Of a DNA stretch of 64,000 nucleotides, positions 10,338-20,392 are shown one piece after another (within the stretch, counting starts at the first letter, position 1; every line of letters begins with the position of its first letter). The notes under the pieces were generated by a model, which did not search any database, was not told the origin of the DNA, and saw nothing but the letters and a program-made list of their open reading frames with translations. A program made the position numbers and the translations under genes. The DNA is from Gellertiella hungarica (GTDB lineage Bacteria; Pseudomonadota; Alphaproteobacteria; Rhizobiales; Rhizobiaceae), in NCBI RefSeq assembly GCF_014197145.1, contig NZ_JACIEZ010000002.1, positions 434,001 through 498,000 on the forward strand. The letters run 5' to 3'.

Positions 10338-11756
10338 ATGGCGGAAAACAAGATCTTTGCCGGCCCCCGGGTGCGCCGCATCCGGAACGGATTGAACCTC
10401 ACCCAGACCGCCATGGCCGAGGCGCTGGAGATTTCCCCTTCCTATCTCAACCTGATCGAGCGCAACCAGCGGCCGCTCACCGTGCAGCTGCTCCTGAAGC
10501 TGGCCGCCGTCTACAAGGTGGATCTCGACGAAATCCGCGGCGGGGGCGGGGACATGGCGGGCGGCCTGCGCGAGGTTTTCGCCGATCCGCTTCTGGCGGG
10601 CGAGCTGCCCGGAGACCAGGAACTGGTGGAGATAGCCGAAGCCGCGCCGAATGCTGCCAACGGCATGGTCAAGCTCTACCGTGCCTATCGCGAGCAGGCC
10701 GCACGGCTCACCGATCTTGCGGAGCTTCTGGCGCGAGAGGGGCACGACACGTCCCTTTCCGGAACGCGGCTTCCCATGGACGAGGTGCGCGAGACCCTGG
10801 AGCGGCGACCCAATCATTTTGCGGCCATCGACGAGGCTGCGGAACGGTTTCACGCCCGGCTCGGTGCGGGGGAGGGGCTGCTCATTCCGCTGAAGGAATG
10901 GATGCGCGCCGAACATGGCATCGTCGTGCGCACGCTGCCGGTTCACGCCATGCCCACCCAGAGGCGCCGGTTCGACCGGCATTCCATGCGGCTCTTCATA
11001 TCCGAGCGCCTTTCCGTTCACGAGCAGCTTCGGGAGATCGCTCAGGAAGCAAGCCTACTCGCCTTTCGGGAGGAGATCATGGAGCAGCTGGAAGGGCTTG
11101 CCCTTTCGGGCAGCGAGGCCCGGCGGATCGCGCGCTTCGAGCTGGCCCGCTACGCCGCCCATGCGCTGATGATGCCGTACGGGGAGTTTCTGGCCCAGGC
11201 CCAGCGCCTGCGCTACGATCTCGATCTCCTGCGGGTGCGCTTCGGCGTTTCCTTCGAGCAGGCCGCCCACCGCTTGACGACGCTGCAGCGGCCGGGTGCC
11301 TCCGGTATCGCCTTCTTCACCATGGAAATCGATCATGCGGGCAATCGCCTGCGGCGGGCCGGCGCACAGGGATTTCCCCATTCCCGCTTCGGGGGCGGCT
11401 GTCCCAAGCTCAATATCCACAGCACCTTCGCGCAACCTTCGCAGATCCTTGTCGATCAGGCGGACATGCCGGATGGCACCCGTTACCTGCTGATCGCGAG
11501 AACCCTCGACGGCCCGCATGTGGCATTTCAGGAGCGGGTGCGGCGAACGGCGATCCTGATCGGCTGCGATGCCGCCTTCGCCGAGGAGACGGTTTACGGC
11601 CAGGCGGTGCGGGGCGGCGTTCCGGTTCTTCCGATCGGGACCGCCTGCCGGCTCTGCGAGAGACAGGGTTGCCTCTCGCGCGCCGAGCCTCCTGTCACCC
11701 GGCCTCTCGGCCTCGACGAGATGGTAACCGGGCTCAGCGCCTTCGACTTCCAGTAG
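10338..11756 (+). CDS. XRE-family regulator of acetate metabolism (RamB/DUF2083 type)
   Basis: 472-residue cytoplasmic DNA-binding protein. Seen: an N-terminal HTH (RRIRNGLNLTQTAMAEALEISPSYLN cut here across residues 12-38), an IrrE/M78-like middle region where FELARYAAHALMMPYGEF replaces the HExxH metalloprotease site, and a C-terminal DUF2083 region with a C-x2-C-x4-C cluster (CRLCERQGC, about residues 435-443) that could bind metal. Family members RamB and related proteins control glyoxylate-cycle or short-chain fatty-acid genes. Being divergent from aceA makes it the likely aceA regulator. Activation versus repression cannot be told. Confidence 0.85.
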   Translation: MAENKIFAGPRVRRIRNGLNLTQTAMAEALEISPSYLNLIERNQRPLTVQLLLKLAAVYKVDLDEIRGGGGDMAGGLREVFADPLLAGELPGDQELVEIAEAAPNAANGMVKLYRAYREQAARLTDLAELLAREGHDTSLSGTRLPMDEVRETLERRPNHFAAIDEAAERFHARLGAGEGLLIPLKEWMRAEHGIVVRTLPVHAMPTQRRRFDRHSMRLFISERLSVHEQLREIAQEASLLAFREEIMEQLEGLALSGSEARRIARFELARYAAHALMMPYGEFLAQAQRLRYDLDLLRVRFGVSFEQAAHRLTTLQRPGASGIAFFTMEIDHAGNRLRRAGAQGFPHSRFGGGCPKLNIHSTFAQPSQILVDQADMPDGTRYLLIARTLDGPHVAFQERVRRTAILIGCDAAFAEETVYGQAVRGGVPVLPIGTACRLCERQGCLSRAEPPVTRPLGLDEMVTGLSAFDFQ

Positions 11757-11906
11757 GTCCTCTGGGGGCCGGAAATTAACACTTAGTTAGATTCTGCGCG
11801 GCCCCCCTTGCCGCCTACTGTTTTCCTTCATAGTCTTCCTCAGAGGCAACAACGATGGCTCACGGGCAAAAAGAACCGGCCTGGACCATCGAAAAGGGAG
11901 AAAATC

Positions 11907-12998
11907 ATGAAGTTTACCCGGACAATGACGTTTGCACTGGCGACGCTCGTCGCGACTGCATTCGCACATGCCGAAGACCGTGTCGTTAATGTTTACAACT
12001 GGTCGGATTACATCGACGACAGCATCATCAAGGACTTCGAGAAGGAGACCGGCATCAAGGTCGTCTACGACGTCTTCGACTCCAACGAAATCCTCGAAAC
12101 GAAACTTCTCGCCGGCTCTTCCGGCTACGACGTGGTGGTTCCCACCGCGATCTTCCTTGCCCGCCAGATCCAGGCCGGCGTCTTCCAGAAGCTCGACAAG
12201 TCGAAGCTTCCGAACCTCAAGAACATGTGGGATGTGGTGTCCGAGCGCACCGCGATCTACGATCCCGGCAACGAGTATTCCATCAACTACATGTGGGGCA
12301 CCACCGGCATCGGCTACAACAAGGCCAAGGTGAAGGAGCGGCTCGGCACCGACCAGATCGACAGCTGGAAGACCGTATTCGATCCGGAACAGGCCAAGAA
12401 GCTGGCCGATTGCGGCATCTACATGCTGGACTCGCCGACGGACATCCTGCCGAGCGTGCTGAAGTATCTGGGCCTCAACCCGGATTCCAAGTCGGCCGAA
12501 GACCTCGCCAAGGCCGAGGAAGCCATGCTGGCGATCCGCCCCTATGTCCGCAAGTTCCATTCCTCCGAATACATCAATGCCCTCGCCAATGGCGACATCT
12601 GCGTGGCCGTCGGCTGGTCGGGTGACATCTTCCAGGCCCGCAACCGCGCCGCAGAAGCCAAGCAGGGCGTCGATGTAGGCTATGCCGTTCCGAAGGAAGG
12701 CGCGCTGATGTGGTTCGACCAGATGGCGATCCCGGCCGATGCCCAGCATGTGGAAGAGGCGCACGAGTTCCTGAACTACATCATGCGCCCCGATGTCGCC
12801 GCCAAGGCGTCCAACTACGTGGTCTATGCCAACGGCAACAAGGCCAGCCAGGAGATGATCGACAAGGCGATCACCTCCGATCCCGCCGTCTATCCGGATG
12901 AGGCAACCCTCGCCAATCTCTTCACCACCACGCCCACCAATCCGAAGGAGCAACGGGTCGTGACCCGGGTCTGGGCGAAGGTCGTGACCGGTCAGTGA
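11907..12998 (+). CDS. potF: Polyamine ABC transporter substrate-binding protein
   Basis: Periplasmic receptor for putrescine/spermidine, 363 residues. Seen: a signal peptide (MKFTRTMTFALATLVATAFA, then HAED), the PotD/PotF signature VNVYNWSDYIDDSIIKDFEK, YDVVVPTAIFLARQI, and INYMWGTTGIGYNK. The start at 11907 is supported by AAAGGGAG 8 nt upstream; the longer frame lacks a signal peptide. First gene of potFGHI and separated from potG by an intrinsic terminator, which would give the receptor more transcript than the membrane parts. Confidence 0.93.
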   Translation: MKFTRTMTFALATLVATAFAHAEDRVVNVYNWSDYIDDSIIKDFEKETGIKVVYDVFDSNEILETKLLAGSSGYDVVVPTAIFLARQIQAGVFQKLDKSKLPNLKNMWDVVSERTAIYDPGNEYSINYMWGTTGIGYNKAKVKERLGTDQIDSWKTVFDPEQAKKLADCGIYMLDSPTDILPSVLKYLGLNPDSKSAEDLAKAEEAMLAIRPYVRKFHSSEYINALANGDICVAVGWSGDIFQARNRAAEAKQGVDVGYAVPKEGALMWFDQMAIPADAQHVEEAHEFLNYIMRPDVAAKASNYVVYANGNKASQEMIDKAITSDPAVYPDEATLANLFTTTPTNPKEQRVVTRVWAKVVTGQ

Positions 12999-13011
12999 GG
13001 AAAGGATGAGA

Positions 13012-13040
13012 CCCCGGCGCTCGAAGGCGCCGGGGTTTTT
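13012..13040 (+). terminator. Intrinsic terminator/attenuator between potF and potG
   Basis: A 9-bp perfect GC stem (13012-13020 with 13027-13035) with a 6-nt loop is followed directly by TTTTT. It lies 14 bp after the potF stop and 38 bp before potG, so it probably acts as a partial terminator setting receptor-to-transporter ratio. Confidence 0.85.
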
Positions 13041-13077
13041 AACGAAAAGAGCGACCTATCGCTTCGAGGGGACAATC

Positions 13078-14220
13078 ATGAAATCGTTGGGAAACATCCG
13101 GCGCTCCTTTGCGCCCTGGAATGATCCTTCTGCAAAACCTTACATCGCATTCGAGAACATCACGAAGGCCTTTGGCAGCTTCATCGCCGTCAATGACCTC
13201 ACGCTGCACGTGTTCCAGCGCGAATTCTTCGCCCTGCTCGGAGCATCCGGCTGCGGCAAGTCCACGCTGCTGCGCATGCTCGCGGGCTTCGAGCAGCCCA
13301 CCAGCGGCCGTATCCTGCTCGACGGGCAGGAAATGTCGGGCATCCCGCCCTATCGCCGCCCCGTGAACATGATGTTCCAGTCCTATGCGCTTTTCCCGCA
13401 CATGACGGTGGAGAAGAACATCGCCTTCGGCCTCAAGCAGGATGGCATGGCCAAATCCGAAATCGAGGATCGCGTGGCGCAGATGCTGAAGCTCGTGAAG
13501 CTCGAGCAGTTCGGCAAGCGCAAGCCGCACCAGCTTTCCGGTGGCCAGCGTCAGCGCGTGGCACTCGCCCGCTCCATCGCCAAGCGGCCGAAGGTGCTGC
13601 TGCTCGACGAACCGCTCGGCGCGCTCGACAAGAAGCTGCGCGAGGAAACCCAGTTCGAACTGATGGATCTTCAGCAGGAGCTCGGCCTCACCTTCATGGT
13701 CGTGACCCATGACCAGGAAGAGGCCATGACCATGGCCGACCGCATCGCCATCATGGATCGCGGCCAGGTGAAGCAGGTGGCAACGCCTGCGGAAGTCTAC
13801 GAGGCGCCGAACTCCCGCTTCGTCGCGGATTTCATCGGCTCCGTGACGCTGTTCGAGGGCAAGGTGGAGAAGGCGGAGGGCAACCGCATCGAGATTGCCG
13901 GCACGGACGGATTCCCGATCCGGGCGGAGAGCGCCGTTGCCGTGACGCCGGGGGCCACCGTTCATTACGCCATTCGTCCGGAGAAGATCCGCCTCACCAA
14001 GGCCCGCCCCGCGGACCCGTCGGTCAATGCTGCCGAAGGGGAGATCTGGGACATCGCCTATCTCGGCGACATGACCGTCTTCCACGTGCGCCTTGCCTCG
14101 GGCAAGGTCATCAAGATTTCCCAGATGAATGCCACCCGAGAGGCCGAGGAACCTTTCGGCTGGGACGAGCAGGCCTGGGTGTCCTTCCCGGCGAATGCCG
14201 GTATCGTGCTGACGAGCTGA
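13078..14220 (+). CDS. potG: Polyamine ABC transporter ATP-binding protein
   Basis: ATPase of the polyamine importer, 380 residues. Seen: Walker A GASGCGKST near residue 58, Q-loop in NMMFQSYALFPHM, signature LSGGQRQRVALARSIA, Walker B VLLLDEPLGALD, H-loop VVTHDQEEAMT, then a C-terminal TOBE-type regulatory domain. The ATG at 13078 follows a GAGGGGAC ribosome site; the longer frame starting near 13006 would run through the terminator stem and is rejected. Confidence 0.93.
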   Translation: MKSLGNIRRSFAPWNDPSAKPYIAFENITKAFGSFIAVNDLTLHVFQREFFALLGASGCGKSTLLRMLAGFEQPTSGRILLDGQEMSGIPPYRRPVNMMFQSYALFPHMTVEKNIAFGLKQDGMAKSEIEDRVAQMLKLVKLEQFGKRKPHQLSGGQRQRVALARSIAKRPKVLLLDEPLGALDKKLREETQFELMDLQQELGLTFMVVTHDQEEAMTMADRIAIMDRGQVKQVATPAEVYEAPNSRFVADFIGSVTLFEGKVEKAEGNRIEIAGTDGFPIRAESAVAVTPGATVHYAIRPEKIRLTKARPADPSVNAAEGEIWDIAYLGDMTVFHVRLASGKVIKISQMNATREAEEPFGWDEQAWVSFPANAGIVLTS

Positions 14221-14231
14221 GGAGACGCATC

Positions 14232-15128
14232 ATGAACCCGCTCAAATGGGTCACGAGCCGGCTGGTCATCCTGGTGCCCTATGCCTGGCTGCTGATCTTC
14301 TTCCTCGTCCCCTTCTTCATCGTCTTCAAGATCTCGCTGTCGACGACGGCGATCCAGATGCCGCCCTACGACCCCGTCTTCGACGGCACCGGGACCTGGG
14401 AAAAGATCAAGCAGCTTTCCTTCGACAACTATGTCTGGCTGACGGAAGACCCCCTCTATTACCGGGCCTATATCTCATCGGTCATCATCGCGGCGGTCTC
14501 GACCGTCCTGACGCTCCTGGTGGCCTATCCGGTTGCCTATGGCATGGCACGGGCGCCGTCCTCGATCCGCCCGACGCTGCTGATGCTGGTCATTCTGCCC
14601 TTCTGGACCAGCTTCCTGATCCGCGTCTATGCCTGGATCGGCATCCTCAAGCCGGAAGGACTGCTCAGCCAGCTGCTGATCTCCCTCGGGCTCATCAGCG
14701 AGCCGTTGCAGATCCTGAACACCAACACCGCCATCTTCATCGGCATCGTCTACTCCTACCTGCCCTTCATGGTGCTGCCGATCTATTCGGCGCTGGAGAA
14801 GATGGACTACTCGCTCGTCGAGGCCGCGGAAGATCTCGGCTGCACGCCGACCGGCGCGTTCTGGAAGGTGACCTTCCCGCTCTCGCTGCCCGGGGTCATC
14901 GCGGGCTGCTTCCTGGTCTTCATTCCCGCGGTCGGCGAGTTCGTGATCCCGGACCTGCTTGGCGGCTCGGCAACGCTGATGATCGGCAAGACGCTCTGGA
15001 ACGAGTTCTTCTCCAACCGTGACTGGCCGGTCTCTTCGGCCGTGGCTGTGGTGCTGCTGCTCATCCTTGTCATACCCATCGTGTTCTTCCAGAACGCGCA
15101 GGCGAAAGCAGAGGAGGCCGGACGATGA
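14232..15128 (+). CDS. potH: Polyamine ABC transporter permease 1
   Basis: Inner-membrane permease of 298 residues with six predicted helices, the first at VILVPYAWLLIFFLVPFFIV. Seen: the EAA-type loop EAAEDLGCTPTGAFWKVTFP that contacts the ATPase. It begins 11 bp after potG and overlaps potI by 4 bp (ATGA), so the operon is translationally coupled. PotB/PotH family assignment is by sequence and operon position. Confidence 0.92.
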   Translation: MNPLKWVTSRLVILVPYAWLLIFFLVPFFIVFKISLSTTAIQMPPYDPVFDGTGTWEKIKQLSFDNYVWLTEDPLYYRAYISSVIIAAVSTVLTLLVAYPVAYGMARAPSSIRPTLLMLVILPFWTSFLIRVYAWIGILKPEGLLSQLLISLGLISEPLQILNTNTAIFIGIVYSYLPFMVLPIYSALEKMDYSLVEAAEDLGCTPTGAFWKVTFPLSLPGVIAGCFLVFIPAVGEFVIPDLLGGSATLMIGKTLWNEFFSNRDWPVSSAVAVVLLLILVIPIVFFQNAQAKAEEAGR

Positions 15129-15946
15129 ACACGACCTGGAGCCGTTTCAACATCCTGTCGGTCGTGGTGGGCTTTTCCTTCCTCTACCTGCCCATCCTCA
15201 TCCTGATCATCTTCTCGTTCAATGCGTCGAAGCTGGTCACGGTGTGGGGAGGCTTTTCGACCAAATGGTATGTCTCGCTGTTCAGCAACCAGGGCATCAT
15301 GGATGCCGCCTGGGTGACGATCCGCGTGGCACTGCTTTCGGCCAGCATCGCCACCGTGCTCGGCACGCTCGCGGCGCTGGCGCTCAACCGCTACACCCGC
15401 TTCAATGGCCGCATGCTGTTTTCGGGCATGGTCTATGCACCGCTCGTCATGCCAGAGGTCATCACCGGCCTGTCGCTTCTCCTGCTTTTCGTCGCCATCG
15501 GCTTCGATCGCGGCTTCTGGACGGTGACGCTCGCCCATGTGACGCTGACCATGTGCTTCGTGGCGGTGGTGGTCCAGTCCCGTCTGGTGACATATGACCG
15601 CTCTCTGGACGAGGCGGCGATGGATCTGGGCGCGACACCGGTGGGCACCTTCTTCCAGGTAACCCTGCCGGTGATCCTGCCGGCCGTCGTGTCCGGCTGG
15701 ATGCTGGCCTTCACGCTGTCGCTCGACGACCTCGTGATTGCGAGCTTCACCTCCGGCCCCGGCGCAACGACGCTGCCCATGAAGATCTACAGCCAGGTAC
15801 GCCTCGGGGTGACGCCGGAGATCAATGCGGTCTCGACGATCATGATCGCCTTCATCGCGACCGGCGTAGTGATCGCGTCGATCATCACCAAGCGGCAAGA
15901 AGTGCAGCGCAAGCGCGACGAACGCATGGCCATGGCCCAGCCCTGA
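15125..15946 (+). CDS. potI: Polyamine ABC transporter permease 2
   Basis: Second permease of the importer, 273 residues. Seen: first helix VVVGFSFLYLPILILIIFSF, the conserved SKLVTVWGGFSTKWYVSLF after it, and the ATPase-contact loop EAAMDLGATPVGTFFQVTLP. Typical PotC/PotI. Start overlaps the potH stop. A strong terminator follows 21 bp after the stop codon. Confidence 0.92.
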   Translation: MNTTWSRFNILSVVVGFSFLYLPILILIIFSFNASKLVTVWGGFSTKWYVSLFSNQGIMDAAWVTIRVALLSASIATVLGTLAALALNRYTRFNGRMLFSGMVYAPLVMPEVITGLSLLLLFVAIGFDRGFWTVTLAHVTLTMCFVAVVVQSRLVTYDRSLDEAAMDLGATPVGTFFQVTLPVILPAVVSGWMLAFTLSLDDLVIASFTSGPGATTLPMKIYSQVRLGVTPEINAVSTIMIAFIATGVVIASIITKRQEVQRKRDERMAMAQP

Positions 15947-15967
15947 CCGGTCTCAAGGCACCACTGA

Positions 15968-15991
15968 GGGCCGGCCGGTGCCGGCCCTTTT
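15968..15991 (+). terminator. Terminator of the pot operon
   Basis: An 8-bp perfect GC stem (15968-15975 with 15980-15987), 4-nt loop, then TTTT. It lies between the convergent potI and DUF6460 genes and may also help end the minus-strand transcript. Confidence 0.85.
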
Positions 15992-15997
15992 GCCTGT

Positions 15998-16243
15998 TCA
16001 GTCTTCGGCCGATGGCAGGAACAGATAGGTGAAGAACCAGACGGGAACCACGATCAGCGCGCCAAGCGTCAGCCGCGGTGCGGCCCATGCGGCTGCATCC
16101 GCCATCCTGTCTGCCACCTGCTGCCGCGACAGGCTTGCCGCTTCCAGGAGCGTGTCTGCCGTAATGCCGAAGAGGCCCAGCAGCCATCCCGCCAGCAGTG
16201 ACGCCAGGCCGAGCTTGATCAGTCCCCACACGATCCGCCGCAT
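15998..16243 (-). CDS. Small two-helix membrane protein (DUF6460-like)
   Basis: 81 residues with two hydrophobic segments: LIKLGLASLLAGWLLGLFGI near the N-terminus and LTLGALIVVPVWFFTYLFLP at the C-terminus, joined by a short amphipathic helix (AASLSRQQVADRMADAAAWA). This layout matches what I remember as DUF6460, found mostly in Rhizobiales. Function unknown. Monocistronic, convergent with potI. The ATG at 16243 gives MRRIVWGL, a basic positive-inside start. Confidence 0.7.
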   Translation of the reverse strand: MRRIVWGLIKLGLASLLAGWLLGLFGITADTLLEAASLSRQQVADRMADAAAWAAPRLTLGALIVVPVWFFTYLFLPSAED

Positions 16244-16388
16244 CCTTCACTCCCCCAGAGCGATGATTCGTTGTTCATCATATTCTTTTTGCCTTGCCCG
16301 GAGGAATCCCCGGGCGGGAGGACGAGGGCGCGCATGGAACAGGACGCGGGTGCAGGCACGCAAGCGGGCCGCAAGGGTGCCTTTATAA

Positions 16389-16397
16389 TGCAATGCA
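16389..16397. promoter_or_regulatory. TGCAATGCA motif upstream of acetoacetyl-CoA synthetase
   Basis: TGCAATGCA, two TGCA half-sites around one base, 38 bp before the start codon and flanked by TTATA / TATAA arms. The identical 9-mer lies in the phaP promoter at 24273-24281. PhaR-type storage regulators are reported to bind TGC-rich repeats, so a PhaR site is a reasonable guess. Confidence 0.45.
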
Positions 16398-16435
16398 GCA
16401 TGATATAAACGACGCACAATCGTGAGGAGGGACGA

Positions 16436-18391
<1,956 letters not shown>

Positions 18392-18494
18392 GTGAAGGCG
18401 CGTCCGGCGTCTTCCCGACGGATATCAAGGAAACTGTGCCAAGGTGCGGGACATCAACACTTTCTTAGGAAAGGTTTGGCAAGAGTGAGGCATC

Positions 18495-18618
18495 TTGGGG
18501 TCGGTCAATGATGGAACCGACTTGGAGCCGCGTTGCTCCCGAAACATGATGTTACTCGACTCGAGCGCTCGTTGAACAGCATCACACTTATCAAGGCAGC
18601 TTCGGCTGCCTTTTTTTT
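18495..18618 (+). ncRNA. Candidate trans-acting small RNA with three hairpins
   Basis: Between two genes, three stems line up on the plus strand. Stem 1 is GTCGGT 18500-18505 with ACCGAC 18516-18521. Stem 2 is GGAGC 18524-18528 with GCTCC 18535-18539 and an exposed CGCGTT loop plus CCC behind it. Last comes a terminator with eight T. No coding frame with a ribosome site spans it. The CU-rich single-stranded GCTCCC could pair with Shine-Dalgarno sites. The general plan resembles rhizobial AbcR-type RNAs, but I cannot confirm membership. The 5' end is a guess. Confidence 0.6.
18593..18618 (+). terminator. Strong intrinsic terminator of the small-RNA candidate
   Basis: AAGGCAGC (18593-18600), a stable TTCG tetraloop, and GCTGCCTT (18605-18612) form a perfect 8-bp stem running into a T-tract ending at 18618. 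No T-tract exists on the opposite strand, so it serves plus-strand transcription. Confidence 0.88.
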
Positions 18619-18636
18619 GGCTTGGATGCGAGGCCG

Positions 18637-20316
18637 TCAGCGGGCGCGGTCAAGCGAGCGCGAGACGAGGAGTGCGGGGATGAGCCCTGCCAGGATGATG
18701 ATCAGCGCTCCGACGGAGGCATCCTCCACCTTCGCCCGCGAGGCATCCTCGCAGACAAGCGTCGCCAGCGTGTTGAAGTTGAAGGGCCGCAGCAGGATCG
18801 TGGCGGAAAGCTCCTTCAGCGACTCGATGAAGACCAGGAGAATGGCCGTCAGGATCGCCGGACGCAGGTTCGGCAGAAGAACGGATACGAGCGCCTGAAC
18901 CCGGGTGCGCCCCAGCGTCCGGGCGGCCATGTCGAGGTGGGGCGAGAGCTTCTGGAAGCCCGAATCGATGGACCCCTCCGCCATGGTCAGAAAACGGACC
19001 GTCAGCGCATAGATGATCGCAAAGCCCGTGCCGCTCAGCAGCAGGCCGGTCGAGACACCGAAGAGTGCCCGCATGTTCTGGTCGAGCACATTGTCGAAGG
19101 CCGCAAACGGCAGGAGAACGCCGAGCGCCAGCACGGTGCCCGGTACGCCATAGCCCAGGGACGCGACGCGCGCGGACAATCCCACGGCGGGCGACCGCGC
19201 CGTTCGTCCCGAATAGGCCAGCAGGAAGCCCAGCGCCACGGCAAGGATCGCCGTAAGTCCGGATACCACCATCGACGTCGCCACGGCATCGAGAAGCCGG
19301 CTGTCGGTCAGGTGGTCGAGCCGGCGAAGCGCGTAGCCTCCGAGCACGCTGACCGGAATGACGAAGCCGAGCAGGACGGGCACAAGGCAGACGAGGGTGG
19401 CGAGGAGCGCCCTTGCGCCCTTCAGCCGGATTCGGATCGCATCGTGCACCACCGTCGTGGTCTTGCCGGAGGCGAAGCGCTGGCGCCGCCGGGCAGCCCG
19501 TTCGACGGCGATGAGCGCTCCGGCGGCCAGAAGCAGCAGGCAGGCGAGCTGCGCTGCGCCCCCCAGGCTGCCGCGGTTCAGCCAGCTGTCATAGATTGCG
19601 AAGGTCAGCGTGTTCACGCCGAGATATTCCACGGTCCCGATATCGTTGAGGCTTTCCATCATCACCAGCGACAGGCCGACCGCAATGGCCGGCCGAGCCA
19701 TCGGCAGCTGGACCCGGAAGAACACCTTCAGCGGGCCCGCGCCCAGCGTTCGCGCCACATCGGCTGCGGCGCGCCCCTGCATGAGGAACATCGCGCGGCA
19801 GGCAAGGAAGACATAGGGATAAAGCACGGAGCTGAGCACCAGCACCGCCCCGCCCATGGAGCGGATATCCGGAAACCAGTATTCGCGCATGGACTTGAAG
19901 CCGAACAGCGCGCGCAACCCCGCCTGAACGGGACCCGTATAGTCGAGGAATTCCCCGAAGGCATAGGCCGCGAGGTAGCCGGGTATTGCAAGCGGCAGCA
20001 CCAGCGCCGCCGTCAGCAGCCGCCGGAAGGGGAAATCGCAGGCCGTCGTCACCCAGGCAGTGGCAATTCCCCAGAAGGCGGCGAAGAAGCCCGTGAGCAC
20101 GAGGAGCTCGAGCGTGCGCCCGGCCGCGCGCGGAAAGACCACGCCGAAAAGATGGGGAAGGCTATCCATGCCTCCCGTTGCCGCCAGCCACAGGATGGCA
20201 GCCACGGGCAGGAGCACGGCGAGCGCGATCACCACGGACAGGAGGCTCAGGCCGGACCGTTCGGTGCGGGCCTGGCGGCTGTCTCCGGTTTGCGGAAGGG
20301 CAGGGGACCTGGGCAC
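18637..20316 (-). CDS. Double-length iron(III)-type ABC transporter permease
   Basis: 559 residues made of two fused permease halves, each with about six helices and an ATPase-contact loop: DVARTLGAGPLKVFFRVQLP near residue 185 and MAARTLGRTRVQALVSVLLP near residue 470. This FbpB/ThiP-like layout is usual for ferric-iron importers of the FbpABC/SfuABC class. No ATPase or binding-protein gene adjoins it; a ferric-binding protein gene lies 16 kb away at 36.2 kb, so the parts may be scattered. A thiamine or phosphonate-like substrate cannot be excluded. Confidence 0.82.
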   Translation of the reverse strand: MPRSPALPQTGDSRQARTERSGLSLLSVVIALAVLLPVAAILWLAATGGMDSLPHLFGVVFPRAAGRTLELLVLTGFFAAFWGIATAWVTTACDFPFRRLLTAALVLPLAIPGYLAAYAFGEFLDYTGPVQAGLRALFGFKSMREYWFPDIRSMGGAVLVLSSVLYPYVFLACRAMFLMQGRAAADVARTLGAGPLKVFFRVQLPMARPAIAVGLSLVMMESLNDIGTVEYLGVNTLTFAIYDSWLNRGSLGGAAQLACLLLLAAGALIAVERAARRRQRFASGKTTTVVHDAIRIRLKGARALLATLVCLVPVLLGFVIPVSVLGGYALRRLDHLTDSRLLDAVATSMVVSGLTAILAVALGFLLAYSGRTARSPAVGLSARVASLGYGVPGTVLALGVLLPFAAFDNVLDQNMRALFGVSTGLLLSGTGFAIIYALTVRFLTMAEGSIDSGFQKLSPHLDMAARTLGRTRVQALVSVLLPNLRPAILTAILLVFIESLKELSATILLRPFNFNTLATLVCEDASRAKVEDASVGALIIILAGLIPALLVSRSLDRAR

Positions 20317-20392
20317 GGGCTTGGGGGCCTCTTTGCTGTTCTCGATCCCGCGCGAGCGGGGTTTCGGGTTCCTGCTTTAGAGCAAATGGCGA

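Noticed and set aside
11765-11815. GGGGGCC / GGCCCCC inverted repeat after the RamB-type gene
   Set aside because: Loop of about 30 nt and no T-run; too weak to call a terminator.
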